DNA of 64,000 bases from a virus: IMG/VR virus record IMGVR_UViG_3300044684_000161, positions 26,103-90,102 of that record. One strand, written 5' to 3'. Shown here one piece after another: positions 41,898 through 49,296 of the stretch; position 1 is the first letter of the stretch; every line of letters begins with the position of its first letter. Under the pieces are notes generated by a model that saw only the letters and a program-made list of their open reading frames with translations, was not told the DNA's origin and did not search any database. Made by a program: the position numbers and the translations under genes.

Positions 41898-42107
41898 CTA
41901 GTGATCGCTTCGGTACTCGCCCGTGTGGGTGACAGTTCGTCGCTGTTCCCACGCCTCCAGAGCCTCCGAGGGGTAGAGGATGCGCCCTCCTACTCGAGTG
42001 AACTTTGGCCCTGTTCCTGCTGATCTCCAATTGGCAAGCGTGCCTATCGAGATCCGTCCGCCCCAGCGTTCATACACCTGGGCTGGCGTAAAATACTTGG
42101 GGGTCAA
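41898..42107 (-). CDS. HTH DNA-binding protein (excisionase/AlpA-like)
   Basis: A 69-residue protein: YFTPAQVYERWGGRISIGTL, then WRSAGTGPKFTRVGGRILYP, the winged-helix pattern of excisionase-type HTH_17 proteins. The start is TTG 42107, overlapping the stop of the upstream gene (TTTTGA). It could be an excisionase or an operon regulator; it is 3.5 kb from the integrase, so its role is open. Confidence 0.75.
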   Translation of the reverse strand: MTPKYFTPAQVYERWGGRISIGTLANWRSAGTGPKFTRVGGRILYPSEALEAWEQRRTVTHTGEYRSDH

Positions 42108-43186
42108 AACACATCGCCTTCCTGATTAGACTCGGGGTCCGGCGCACCATCGGCTTTTGCATTGCCCGGCGGAGCGTCATCCACCGACGGTTTCGCCGTG
42201 TCATCTTTGTGGCTCGATTCGCGCTTGGACTCTTGCGCCGCTTTGCCGTCCTTTTTCTCCGGCTTGCTGTCCTGCTGTGCGGCGGGTTCCGCCTCAGCCT
42301 TCTTTGCGCTAGCGGCCTTAGCAGACCCGGCAGCGGCCTTCGCCTGCTGCGTGATAGCGGCGGCGGCGCTGGCGGATTCTGACTGCTCCTCGGTGGCACC
42401 GAAGAACTCGGAAGGCTTACCGCCGTCTCGCAGTGCGTTGAATACGCCAGTGAGATCGACGAGTTCGTCCGCGAGCGTCTTGTCGAGCGGATGGCCCAAA
42501 TACTTTTCGAGGTGTTCCGTGGTCACGCCGAACTGTGCGAAAGCTTGAGTCATCTTGCGCACGCGCTCCGCGAGCGGCACAGAGTTGTCGCCGGCGAGCG
42601 TCTTCTTGCACTCCTCGATTGCCGATTCGACCATCCACTTCGGCATGAGCGCGAGGATCCGGCCGCGCACCTGCTTGCTAGCGACATTCGCGATCCGGTC
42701 GTCCACCTCGCGCTGGTCGCGCAGCTTACGCGGGCCGTCCTTCGTGTCGATGGTGTGCTGCACGGTGATCTGTCGGATGGAGCGGTTATTCTTCTCCTTG
42801 TCCCAAGCGTAGACCTCGACCTCCGACTTGCCGTCGCCGCGCGAAAGTTCGCGATGCCCGTATTCGAAATTGCCGTAGCAGCGAGCGATTTCCTCCGCGA
42901 GGCGGATGGACGGACCTGTAACGGTCTTGCCGCCTTGCGGGCGAGAATAGAACGCCACTCCGGCCAGAGCCGGCAGTTTGCAGGCGTCCATCAGTTCGGC
43001 AAAGGCGGCGTTGTTGTCGCGCGGGAACATCTTAGCGAGTTGCATCTGCCCGCGCGCTTCGGCGATCGCACGCTCGGACTCAATCGCGACTGCTCCGGCG
43101 TTCAGGCTCGAGCCTGCGGCCATCATCTTGCCGAAGGGGGCGGCCGCGAGTGCGGCGCCGTTTTGCTGTACCAGTTCGTTACTCAA
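42104..43186 (-). CDS. Putative single-strand annealing (RecT-like) protein
   Basis: A 360-residue protein. The core (about 45-235) has AFAELMDACKLPALAGVAFY, GPSIRLAEEIARCYGNFEYG and ASKQVRGRILALMPKWMVES; the final 130 residues are Lys/Glu/Ala-rich and disordered, ending EGDVF. Genes for a RecE-like exonuclease and an SMC-like ATPase precede it, so an annealing function is likely, but it is not an obvious RecT, Red-beta or ERF by motif. Alternative: replication accessory protein. Confidence 0.55.
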   Translation of the reverse strand: MSNELVQQNGAALAAAPFGKMMAAGSSLNAGAVAIESERAIAEARGQMQLAKMFPRDNNAAFAELMDACKLPALAGVAFYSRPQGGKTVTGPSIRLAEEIARCYGNFEYGHRELSRGDGKSEVEVYAWDKEKNNRSIRQITVQHTIDTKDGPRKLRDQREVDDRIANVASKQVRGRILALMPKWMVESAIEECKKTLAGDNSVPLAERVRKMTQAFAQFGVTTEHLEKYLGHPLDKTLADELVDLTGVFNALRDGGKPSEFFGATEEQSESASAAAAITQQAKAAAGSAKAASAKKAEAEPAAQQDSKPEKKDGKAAQESKRESSHKDDTAKPSVDDAPPGNAKADGAPDPESNQEGDVF

Positions 43187-43212
43187 AATTCTCTCCGTGG
43201 TGGTGAGGGTGA

Positions 43213-44487
43213 TTACTCGGATTTGATGCTGAATTCGTCGTCGCGGACGCGGGTGACGAAAAGCTGGATATCGCTTTCAAGCGCGCGTTCGCGGAATGTC
43301 TCGTAGGTAGTGCTGTCCATGAGTTCGATGCCATCGACACACACAATCCCAAGATCGCCTGCCCGCAATTTTGCAATCTCGACCGCGATATCGACCTGTT
43401 GGCTCGTGTTCAATCGATCGAATGGCACGTCCGCGCGGTATATCTCGCCGTCCTTCACCTCAAGTCCCGGGATGGGCAGGCTCGCAAGCAGGTCTGACTT
43501 GTACCGCTCGATTTCATCAAGCGCGGCAGACTGACGCTCGGCCTCCGCCTTCGCCTCTTCGAGCTCGGTGCGCATCACGCCGATTGTTTCCAGCGTCTGC
43601 GCGCGGCGCGCGGCGGCGTCGCGGTTGTTCCGAATCGCCAGGAGTTGCTCGGCGATCGGCGCGCGCGCGTCGACATGCTTCTGGATCGTCTTCTCACGCT
43701 GCGCGGCCGCCTTGCGCTCCCACTCGGCGAAGTCTTCGTTCAGCTTGTCGATTTGCTTGCGCAGGGATTCGATCTTGTCGCCGAGATCCTTGCGAAGCCC
43801 ATCGAGTTTGGTGCTGATCCGATCGAGTTCGGCATCCTTCGTGTCATTCAGTTCGGACAGCTTCGCCTCAAGTTCCTGCTCGTCGCCCTCGGCGCTGGTC
43901 GGCGCCGGCGGAACAGCCGCCTCAAGCTGGCGGATCGTCGCTTCCTTGTCTCGCACCGCGCGATTGGTGCCAGTGCGCGCGTCATAGACCTGTGTGTGAA
44001 CCTGCTGGATCAGGTGCAGCGCATGCACACCCGGCATCGCTTTCACCTCGAATCCGGCGATCCCCGACAGTTTCTCGGCGTCTGCTTCGAGTGGCATTGC
44101 TTCGAGCAGCACACGCACGCGGTCCTTTTTCGGCGCGCGCAGGAAATCGACCGGATTAACCGACAGCATGTCGGTGAGCGCCTTGATCGCCTCGCCGGGC
44201 CGCGTGATCTTCTTGCCATCGCGGCGCACATCGGTCGTGCTGCTGGCTTCCGTGACGCGGCGCTTAATCTGGGTGCCATCGTCGAGCACGATGACTGTTT
44301 CGCCCTTGTCGGCACCCTTGCGCAGCAGTGTCGCGTCATGGCCGCCAGACAGGACGGATTTGATTGCCTCGAGCACTGACGTTTTGCCGCTGCCGTTCGG
44401 CCCGGCGATCTCATTGAAGCCGCCGGGCGTGAATTCTAGCTCGGACACGCCGAGCACGTTCGATATCTTGATCTTTGCGATTTTCAT
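43213..44487 (-). CDS. SMC/SbcC-like AAA ATPase
   Basis: A 424-residue protein. Walker A GPNGSGKT at 29-36; residues about 190-350 form coiled coil (LRKDLGDKIESLRKQIDKLN); the C-terminal lobe has FDRLNTSQQVDIAVEIAKLR in the place of the ABC signature and LGIVCVDGIELMD as Walker B, where the usual Asp-Glu pair is Asp-Gly. This resembles phage Rad50/SbcC-like ATPases (AAA_23). It probably helps the neighbouring nuclease and annealing protein in DNA end processing. Confidence 0.82.
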   Translation of the reverse strand: MKIAKIKISNVLGVSELEFTPGGFNEIAGPNGSGKTSVLEAIKSVLSGGHDATLLRKGADKGETVIVLDDGTQIKRRVTEASSTTDVRRDGKKITRPGEAIKALTDMLSVNPVDFLRAPKKDRVRVLLEAMPLEADAEKLSGIAGFEVKAMPGVHALHLIQQVHTQVYDARTGTNRAVRDKEATIRQLEAAVPPAPTSAEGDEQELEAKLSELNDTKDAELDRISTKLDGLRKDLGDKIESLRKQIDKLNEDFAEWERKAAAQREKTIQKHVDARAPIAEQLLAIRNNRDAAARRAQTLETIGVMRTELEEAKAEAERQSAALDEIERYKSDLLASLPIPGLEVKDGEIYRADVPFDRLNTSQQVDIAVEIAKLRAGDLGIVCVDGIELMDSTTYETFRERALESDIQLFVTRVRDDEFSIKSE

Positions 44488-44492
44488 GATGG

Positions 44493-44570
44493 TCAGAAGA
44501 GGTAGAGAACGGACAGGATCGCGGACATGCCGGCCGCGAAGGCGATGAACTCAAGGGCGACGCGGCGCAT
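44493..44570 (-). CDS. 25-residue membrane peptide in the recombination operon
   Basis: ATG 44570 overlaps the stop of the RecE-like gene (TGATG), and the frame ends just before the ATPase gene. The product MRRVALEFIAFAAGMSAILS plus VLYLF is one hydrophobic helix with two N-terminal Arg. Coupling on both sides argues for a real product; function unknown. Confidence 0.5.
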   Translation of the reverse strand: MRRVALEFIAFAAGMSAILSVLYLF

Positions 44571-45412
44571 CAGCGTTTGGCCCATGCGGGCAATTCGAGC
44601 GGCAGGACTTCCTCTGCGTAGTCCGGCCAACGGTTCGCGCGCTTCGCCTCGATGATGCGTAGGAACTGCCTGCGCGCCAGCGCGCGGCCGCGCTCCATGT
44701 CCGCCGGCTGCGCGAAGTAGAGTCCCATCGCATAAGGGGGTTCTTTCTCCAGCGCGAGAAAGATGAAGTGCTCCGGCGTCTCGCCGTAGAGCGTTTCGAG
44801 CACATCGAAGTACCATGGCGGCGATACGTGGTAGTGGTAGTTCGCCGCGTCCTTGGCGAATGCGCTTGGCGCCGCGTTCTTCGTCGTCTTCACGTCGATC
44901 ATCGCGAAGCCGTTATCGTGCAGATAGTCCGGGCGACACTTGATTAACTCGCCCGTTTCGTTGTCGATCGCAAAGAACGACTGCTCTGCCTTCCCGCCGG
45001 TCAGGAGCCCCGACACGACTGGATGCGCATGCACACGGTCGCGGATCTTCAGGACCGACTCGTACTCATCCGGCAGCAGAATGATCTTGCCGGCGTTCTC
45101 TTCGGCGAAGTTGTCACGCTCGGCGCGGCCGTCCTTCGTGCGCAGATTGAACGGCGGTGCTTTGACAACGGTGCTGGTGAGTAGATCTGGTTCTAGGACT
45201 GCCGTGTGCGTCGCCTGCCCGAAGTTGTACGCGTCCTTTTCTTCCGGCTCCCGGTTCGGGTTTTCATGCATGTGCCAAAAGTGCAGTAGCGACAGATCGA
45301 TCGCGTCTTTGATGTGACTGCTCGAATAGCCGATCGCTGCGTGATACTCGTCGTTTGTCATGTTCACGAGCCCGTGCAGCACGCGCCCGCTCGCATCGAT
45401 GGTCTTTTCCAC
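44570..45412 (-). CDS. RecE-like exonuclease (PDDEXK family)
   Basis: A 280-residue protein from GTG 45412 (GAGG upstream). It has SSSHIKDAIDLSLLHFWHMH, NFGQATHTAVLEPDLL, KCRPDYLHDNGFAMIDVKTT (D...D-x-K) and YHYHVSPPWYFDVL, matching exonuclease VIII-like PDDEXK proteins of phages. It would resect double-stranded ends for the annealing protein. First gene of the leftward operon, facing the HTH regulator at 45608. Confidence 0.85.
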   Translation of the reverse strand: MEKTIDASGRVLHGLVNMTNDEYHAAIGYSSSHIKDAIDLSLLHFWHMHENPNREPEEKDAYNFGQATHTAVLEPDLLTSTVVKAPPFNLRTKDGRAERDNFAEENAGKIILLPDEYESVLKIRDRVHAHPVVSGLLTGGKAEQSFFAIDNETGELIKCRPDYLHDNGFAMIDVKTTKNAAPSAFAKDAANYHYHVSPPWYFDVLETLYGETPEHFIFLALEKEPPYAMGLYFAQPADMERGRALARRQFLRIIEAKRANRWPDYAEEVLPLELPAWAKR

Positions 45413-45426
45413 TGTCGCCTCATGTT

Positions 45427-45471
45427 GATCAAAAATGTTCGTCAGGGCGCATTTTCGATCAAATTCGAGTA
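45427..45471. promoter_or_regulatory. Operator pair ahead of the leftward recombination operon
   Basis: GATCAAAAATGTTC (45427-45440) resembles the palindrome GATCAAAAATGATC at 58583, and CGATCAAATTCGAGTA (45456-45471) matches 12 of 16 bases of the operator at 37242. Confidence 0.5.
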
Positions 45472-45491
45472 GACGGCAAGGCTCCGCTCAC

Positions 45492-45509
45492 GAATACTAT
45501 GTCGTATTC
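45492..45509. promoter_or_regulatory. Inverted repeat GAATAC-N6-GTATTC
   Basis: Perfect 6-bp arms with TATGTC between them, midway in the divergent gap between the RecE-like gene and the HTH gene. GAATACAGTAC recurs at 45568-45578 over the promoter of the HTH gene, as expected for autoregulation. Confidence 0.55.
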
Positions 45510-45552
45510 TTACAACATCACGCGCATTCACGCCCAATCACTTTGATCAAGT

Positions 45553-45580
45553 TTGCGCCATTGATCGAATACAGTACAAT
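45553..45580 (+). promoter_or_regulatory. Sigma-70-like promoter of the HTH gene
   Basis: TTGCGC (45553-45558), 16-base spacer, TACAAT (45575-45580, five of six consensus bases), 27 bases before ATG 45608. Confidence 0.6.
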
Positions 45581-45607
45581 CGCTTCAATTGACGGCAAGG
45601 AGTCACT

Positions 45608-45832
45608 ATGAGTAAGCCGACGTTCGGCGAAGTTTTCCGCGAGCGCATCGACAAGATCGAGCAGGACGCGCACGCCAAGGGCATCAATCTGACGGTCGTA
45701 TGCAAGGAGTCGGGCGTCTCACGCGCGACTCCAGATCGCTGGCGTCGGCGTCTGCCGAAGACGATTGAGATCATCGACAACATGGAGCGCGTCGTCGAGC
45801 AGCACAAAGCGCCGGTGGCGGAAGAGTCGTGA
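45608..45832 (+). CDS. Small HTH regulator (Cro/CI-like)
   Basis: A 74-residue protein behind AAGGAG. The segment INLTVVCKESGVSRATPDRW is a helix-turn-helix with a recognition helix, followed by RLPKTIEIIDNMERVVEQHK. Its place in the divergent gap between leftward and rightward early operons fits a phage switch regulator. No larger CI-type repressor is seen in the window. Confidence 0.75.
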   Translation: MSKPTFGEVFRERIDKIEQDAHAKGINLTVVCKESGVSRATPDRWRRRLPKTIEIIDNMERVVEQHKAPVAEES

Positions 45833-45854
45833 GCTATTAGTTCCCGTATAGATA

Positions 45855-45871
45855 CGCCCAACAATTGGGCG
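45855..45871 (+). repeat. Short perfect hairpin between HTH and helicase genes
   Basis: CGCCCAA and TTGGGCG around CAA. No T-tract follows, so it is not a standard terminator; it may slow transcription or protect RNA. Confidence 0.5.
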
Positions 45872-45906
45872 CGGACCGAACGCTAGAGCCGCGCTTACGA
45901 GGATCC

Positions 45907-47544
45907 ATGTCGACCATTCAACTTCGCGACTATCAGCAGGTCGCTGTCGATGAAGTGCGCGCCGAGTTCCGCGCAAAAAACTTTCCGGTTCTGTTCGTCT
46001 TGGCAACGGGCGGCGGTAAAACTTACACGTTCAGTTATATCGCATCGAACGCCGCCGCGCTCGGCAACCACGTCATCATCATCGTGCATCGCAAGGAGCT
46101 ATTGCTCCAGGCCTCGGCGTCTCTACGCAATCTTGGAATAGAGCATGGGCTGATTAGCCCATTCTTCACGCCAGATCCAACGAAGCTCATTCAAGTCGCG
46201 TCGATCGATACGCTGATTCTTCGCCTTGAAAAGAGGAAGTATCCTTGCCGACTACTCATCGTTGATGAGGCCCATCACGTCGTCGAGGGCAACAAATGGG
46301 GACGTCTCCACGAAATGTTGGGGCGGCCGCCGATGCTAGGAGTTACAGCGACTCCCGTCCGAACTGATGGAAAGGGACTCGGCGAGCACGCTGCTGGCCT
46401 ATTCAAGACGATGGTGCTCGGGCCCAGCATTACCGAACTCATAGCGCGCGGGATGCTGATCAAGCCGGAAGTCTACACGTCGCTTGAGACACCGGACTTG
46501 CAGGGCCTGAAAAAGAAAAAAGACGGCGATTACAACGAACGCGAACTCGCCGCGCGCGTCGACAAACCGAAAATAACGGGTTCTGCTGTTGAGCAGTATT
46601 CGAAGATCTGCCCGGCCGCACGAGCGATCGTGTTCTGCGCCAGCATCGAGCACGCAAAGCACGTGCGCGACGAGTTCAACGCCGCCGGCTATCGCTTCGA
46701 ACTGCTCGTCGGGGCACCGCAGATGTCGGACGCCGAACGAACGGCGGTCAACAAAAAGCTGCGGCGCGGAGAGATCGACGGCGCGTGTACTGTCGATTTG
46801 GTGAGCGAGGGATACGACCTCCCGGACCTTGAGTGCTGCATCATGCTCCGGCCGACGGCATCCGAGGCTCTGTTTCTGCAGCAAATCGGGCGCGTAATGC
46901 GGCCGTCGGAGGGAAAGCGCGGCTGCTGGCTGCTCGATCACGTCGGTAACGTCGGGCAGATGATCGACGGCGAGTTCAAGGCCAAGCACGGCTTTCCCCA
47001 TTGGGAGCGCGAGTGGTCGCTCGACGGCCGCAAAAAGAAGGGGCGAGGCAAGAAGCAGGCGGACGAACCGACGATACCCGTAAAGCAATGTCCGAAGTGC
47101 TTCTTCTGTCACGAGCCCGAGCCGGCATGTCCGAAATGCGGCTATGAGTACCCGGTCAACAATCGACAGCTTGAGCAGGTCGAGGGCGAACTCCATCAGA
47201 TCACAGATGAGATGGAGGAGAAGATTCGCGCGCGCCAACGCGCCGAGCAAGGCCGCGCGCAGACGAAAGAGGCATTGATGGCGATCGGCTACTCAGAGGG
47301 CCGTGCCGATAAGGTCATCGCCGCGCGCAAGGAAAAAGAAGAACTGCGCGTCTCGCTGATTTTTGACTTGCAGGAATGGCGCAAAGAGACCGGGCAAACT
47401 CCTCTCGGCACGTTCGGCGTCGCGATCGCCGACCTCAAGCACTACAAGCCGAAGGCTTTGAAAGAACTGCGCGCGCGCTTCGACGCGCACCGCGCAGCGC
47501 ATCAATCCGCGAACCCCGAATTGGTTGAGGGCGAGCAATTCTAG
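45907..47544 (+). CDS. SF2 DEAD/DEAH helicase (RadD/YejH-like) with zinc finger
   Basis: A 545-residue helicase; ATG 45907 with GAGG upstream. ATGGGKT at 33-39, [10 protein letters not shown] (DEAH box), GVTATP, and motif [11 protein letters not shown]. After the motor domains comes [18 protein letters not shown], a zinc finger as in RadD, then a helical tail ([20 protein letters not shown]). RadD-type helicases aid recombination repair. The next gene is SSB; RadD interacts with SSB in E. coli, so joint function is likely. Confidence 0.88.
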   Translation: MSTIQLRDYQQVAVDEVRAEFRAKNFPVLFVLATGGGKTYTFSYIASNAAALGNHVIIIVHRKELLLQASASLRNLGIEHGLISPFFTPDPTKLIQVASIDTLILRLEKRKYPCRLLIVDEAHHVVEGNKWGRLHEMLGRPPMLGVTATPVRTDGKGLGEHAAGLFKTMVLGPSITELIARGMLIKPEVYTSLETPDLQGLKKKKDGDYNERELAARVDKPKITGSAVEQYSKICPAARAIVFCASIEHAKHVRDEFNAAGYRFELLVGAPQMSDAERTAVNKKLRRGEIDGACTVDLVSEGYDLPDLECCIMLRPTASEALFLQQIGRVMRPSEGKRGCWLLDHVGNVGQMIDGEFKAKHGFPHWEREWSLDGRKKKGRGKKQADEPTIPVKQCPKCFFCHEPEPACPKCGYEYPVNNRQLEQVEGELHQITDEMEEKIRARQRAEQGRAQTKEALMAIGYSEGRADKVIAARKEKEELRVSLIFDLQEWRKETGQTPLGTFGVAIADLKHYKPKALKELRARFDAHRAAHQSANPELVEGEQF

Positions 47545-47575
47545 CGGCTCGGCCGCATTACCACGTGAGGAACAT

Positions 47576-48049
47576 ATGGCTTCGGTCAACAAAGTAATCC
47601 TGGTTGGCAATCTCGGCGCCGATCCGGAAAGTCGTTTCATGCAGTCTGGCGATCAGGTCACAAACATTCGCGTCGCGACTACGGAGACGTGGAAGGACAA
47701 GGGCTCTGGCGAGAAGAAAGAAGTTACCGAATGGCATTCGGTCGAGTTTTGGGGGCGCCTTGCGGAAGTGGCCGCCGAGTATTTGCGCAAAGGCTCCTCG
47801 GTGTATATCGAGGGGTCGCTTAAGACGCAGAAATGGCAGGACCAAGCCGGCAATGATCGCTACACGACGAAGATTCGCGCCGATGTAATGAAGATGCTCG
47901 GCGGTAAGCCTGATGGCGATGGTGGTGGCAGCGGCTCTCGCGGTCGTGACGCAAATAATGGTCGCCAGCAGCCGCGTCCCGCGCAAGGTCAATCCCAACG
48001 TCAGCAGTCGTCGAAACAACAGGACGATGACGGAGACGTGCCGTTCTAG
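47576..48049 (+). CDS. ssb: Single-stranded DNA-binding protein
   Basis: A 157-residue protein; ATG 47576, GTGAGGAAC upstream. N-terminal OB fold ([53 protein letters not shown]), a Gly/Gln-rich linker and the acidic tip DDDGDVPF that recruits partner proteins. Between two helicase/nucleotide genes of the rightward early operon. Confidence 0.95.
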   Translation: MASVNKVILVGNLGADPESRFMQSGDQVTNIRVATTETWKDKGSGEKKEVTEWHSVEFWGRLAEVAAEYLRKGSSVYIEGSLKTQKWQDQAGNDRYTTKIRADVMKMLGGKPDGDGGGSGSRGRDANNGRQQPRPAQGQSQRQQSSKQQDDDGDVPF

Positions 48050-48058
48050 GAACTGACG

Positions 48059-48092
48059 CTCGGGGCGCGCCCATCCACTTACGCGCCCCGAG
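48059..48092 (+). repeat. Strong hairpin two bases before a start codon
   Basis: Perfect 11-bp arms CTCGGGGCGCG (48059-48069) and CGCGCCCCGAG (48082-48092), ATG at 48095. The preceding ACTGACGC resembles part of the recurrent promoter-like element. It should limit translation of the following gene or end the ssb transcript; no T-tract. Confidence 0.6.
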
Positions 48093-48094
48093 AC

Positions 48095-48601
48095 ATGACC
48101 GATACCAAGCCCACCAACCCCAAAGACGCGATCGGCAGCGGCAAACTACCGCTCCACCTATGGCCCAATACCGCGACAGCCCTTGGCTGTCTCGGTCTCC
48201 TCGACGGGATGCTCAAGTACGGCCGCACCAATTGGCGCGTCGCTGGAGTTCGGGCATCCATCTACATCGATGCGGCGAAGCGGCACCTCGACAAATGGTT
48301 CGAGGGGCAAGACTGCGACGAGGATAGCGGACTGCCCCATTTCGCGCACGCGCTCGCGTGCATCGCAATCCTCGTCGACGCTCAGGCCGCCGGCAAACTG
48401 AACGATGACCGCATGGTGGCTGGTGGCTATCTCGAAATGCTCAAGGCGATAACGCCACACGTCGATCGGCTGAAAGTGCTTCACGCGGGCAAGGATCCCA
48501 AGCATTACACGATCGCCGACTCGCATGCCGACGGCATGGTCGAGCACGGCGCCCTCGAAGCCGACGCGCGACTGATCGCCGATTCGAACGCGAGCGCCTG
48601 A
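48095..48601 (+). CDS. dATP/dGTP diphosphohydrolase-like protein (DUF5664 type)
   Basis: A 168-residue protein: TNPKDAIGSGKLPLHLWPNT, LDGMLKYGRTNWR, YIDAAKRHLDKWFEGQDCDE and LPHFAHALACIAILVDA, the pattern of the phage 'dATP/dGTP diphosphohydrolase, N-terminal' family (MazG-like all-alpha). It would hydrolyse particular dNTPs. Related enzymes occur with modified-base synthesis in some phages, but no purZ-like gene is present here. Confidence 0.75.
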   Translation: MTDTKPTNPKDAIGSGKLPLHLWPNTATALGCLGLLDGMLKYGRTNWRVAGVRASIYIDAAKRHLDKWFEGQDCDEDSGLPHFAHALACIAILVDAQAAGKLNDDRMVAGGYLEMLKAITPHVDRLKVLHAGKDPKHYTIADSHADGMVEHGALEADARLIADSNASA

Positions 48602-48602
48602 C

Positions 48603-49031
48603 ATGCGCGAGTCGAACGTTTTGCGAGCGACTTGGCTCGCTGTCGCCGCGCTCGGCTGCACGCTATTCCGCGTCAATACCGGGAAGGGATACGTAGGCAA
48701 GGGCGTGCGCCAACCTGACGGCAACGTGCTCGTCATCGGCGGCCGCCCGGTCGCACTCGGATTCGGCATGCCTAATGGCGATCCTTTAGTCGGCACCTCC
48801 GACCTGATCGGCTGGACGACTGTCGAGATTACGCCGGAAATGGTCGGCCACCACGTTGCCGTGTTCACAGCGATCGAGACGAAAGAATCCGGCGGCGGCA
48901 ACAAGCGCGAGGAGCAAATCAACTTCGTCGACCGTGTGCGCGCCGCCGGCGGCATCGCCGGCTTTGCCAATTCTCCGGCCGTCGCGCAAGGGCTCGTTCG
49001 TGACTTTTGCGTGAAAGCAACGCTGCCATAA
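48603..49031 (+). CDS. VRR-NUC domain nuclease
   Basis: A 142-residue protein: CTLFRVNTGKGYV, GTSDLIGWTTV, FTAIETKESGGG and REEQINFVDRVRAAGGIAGF give the E...D...ExK pattern of VRR-NUC nucleases, which in phages cut branched DNA such as Holliday junctions. It starts one base after the preceding gene. Confidence 0.85.
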   Translation: MRESNVLRATWLAVAALGCTLFRVNTGKGYVGKGVRQPDGNVLVIGGRPVALGFGMPNGDPLVGTSDLIGWTTVEITPEMVGHHVAVFTAIETKESGGGNKREEQINFVDRVRAAGGIAGFANSPAVAQGLVRDFCVKATLP

Positions 49032-49296
49032 GTCATCGGACCATTGCTCAAAAACGCGGATACAATCTGCAACATTCCGGGCGCATTTTCCGGCGTTTTG
49101 CGTCATGGCGCGAACAGACGGAATTTAATGCTTGTAGTCAACGGATCGGTTCACTCGTTCTCACGGTAAATTTGCGCACCGCAGCATTTGCGCAAGGTAA
49201 GTTTTACTGCGCGACCTAGGTTAGCTACCGAAGCGCTCCCTGCTGGCGCGTGGTCGCGCACCCCAATGCATCAGCGGGCTTCTTTGCAGGAGAAGT
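49032..49296 (+). other. Gap of 265 bases before the primase gene
   Basis: No gene seen. It holds a direct repeat ATTTGCGCA at 49170-49178 and 49186-49194 (16-bp period), a TACAAT box at 49061-49066 without a clear -35 partner, and AGGAGA just before ATG 49297. It may carry a promoter or operator for the primase operon. Confidence 0.45.

Noticed and set aside
48095-48601. Claim that the phage DNA contains 2-aminoadenine
   Set aside because: Only a dNTP diphosphohydrolase-like gene is present; the required purZ-type synthetase is not in the window.
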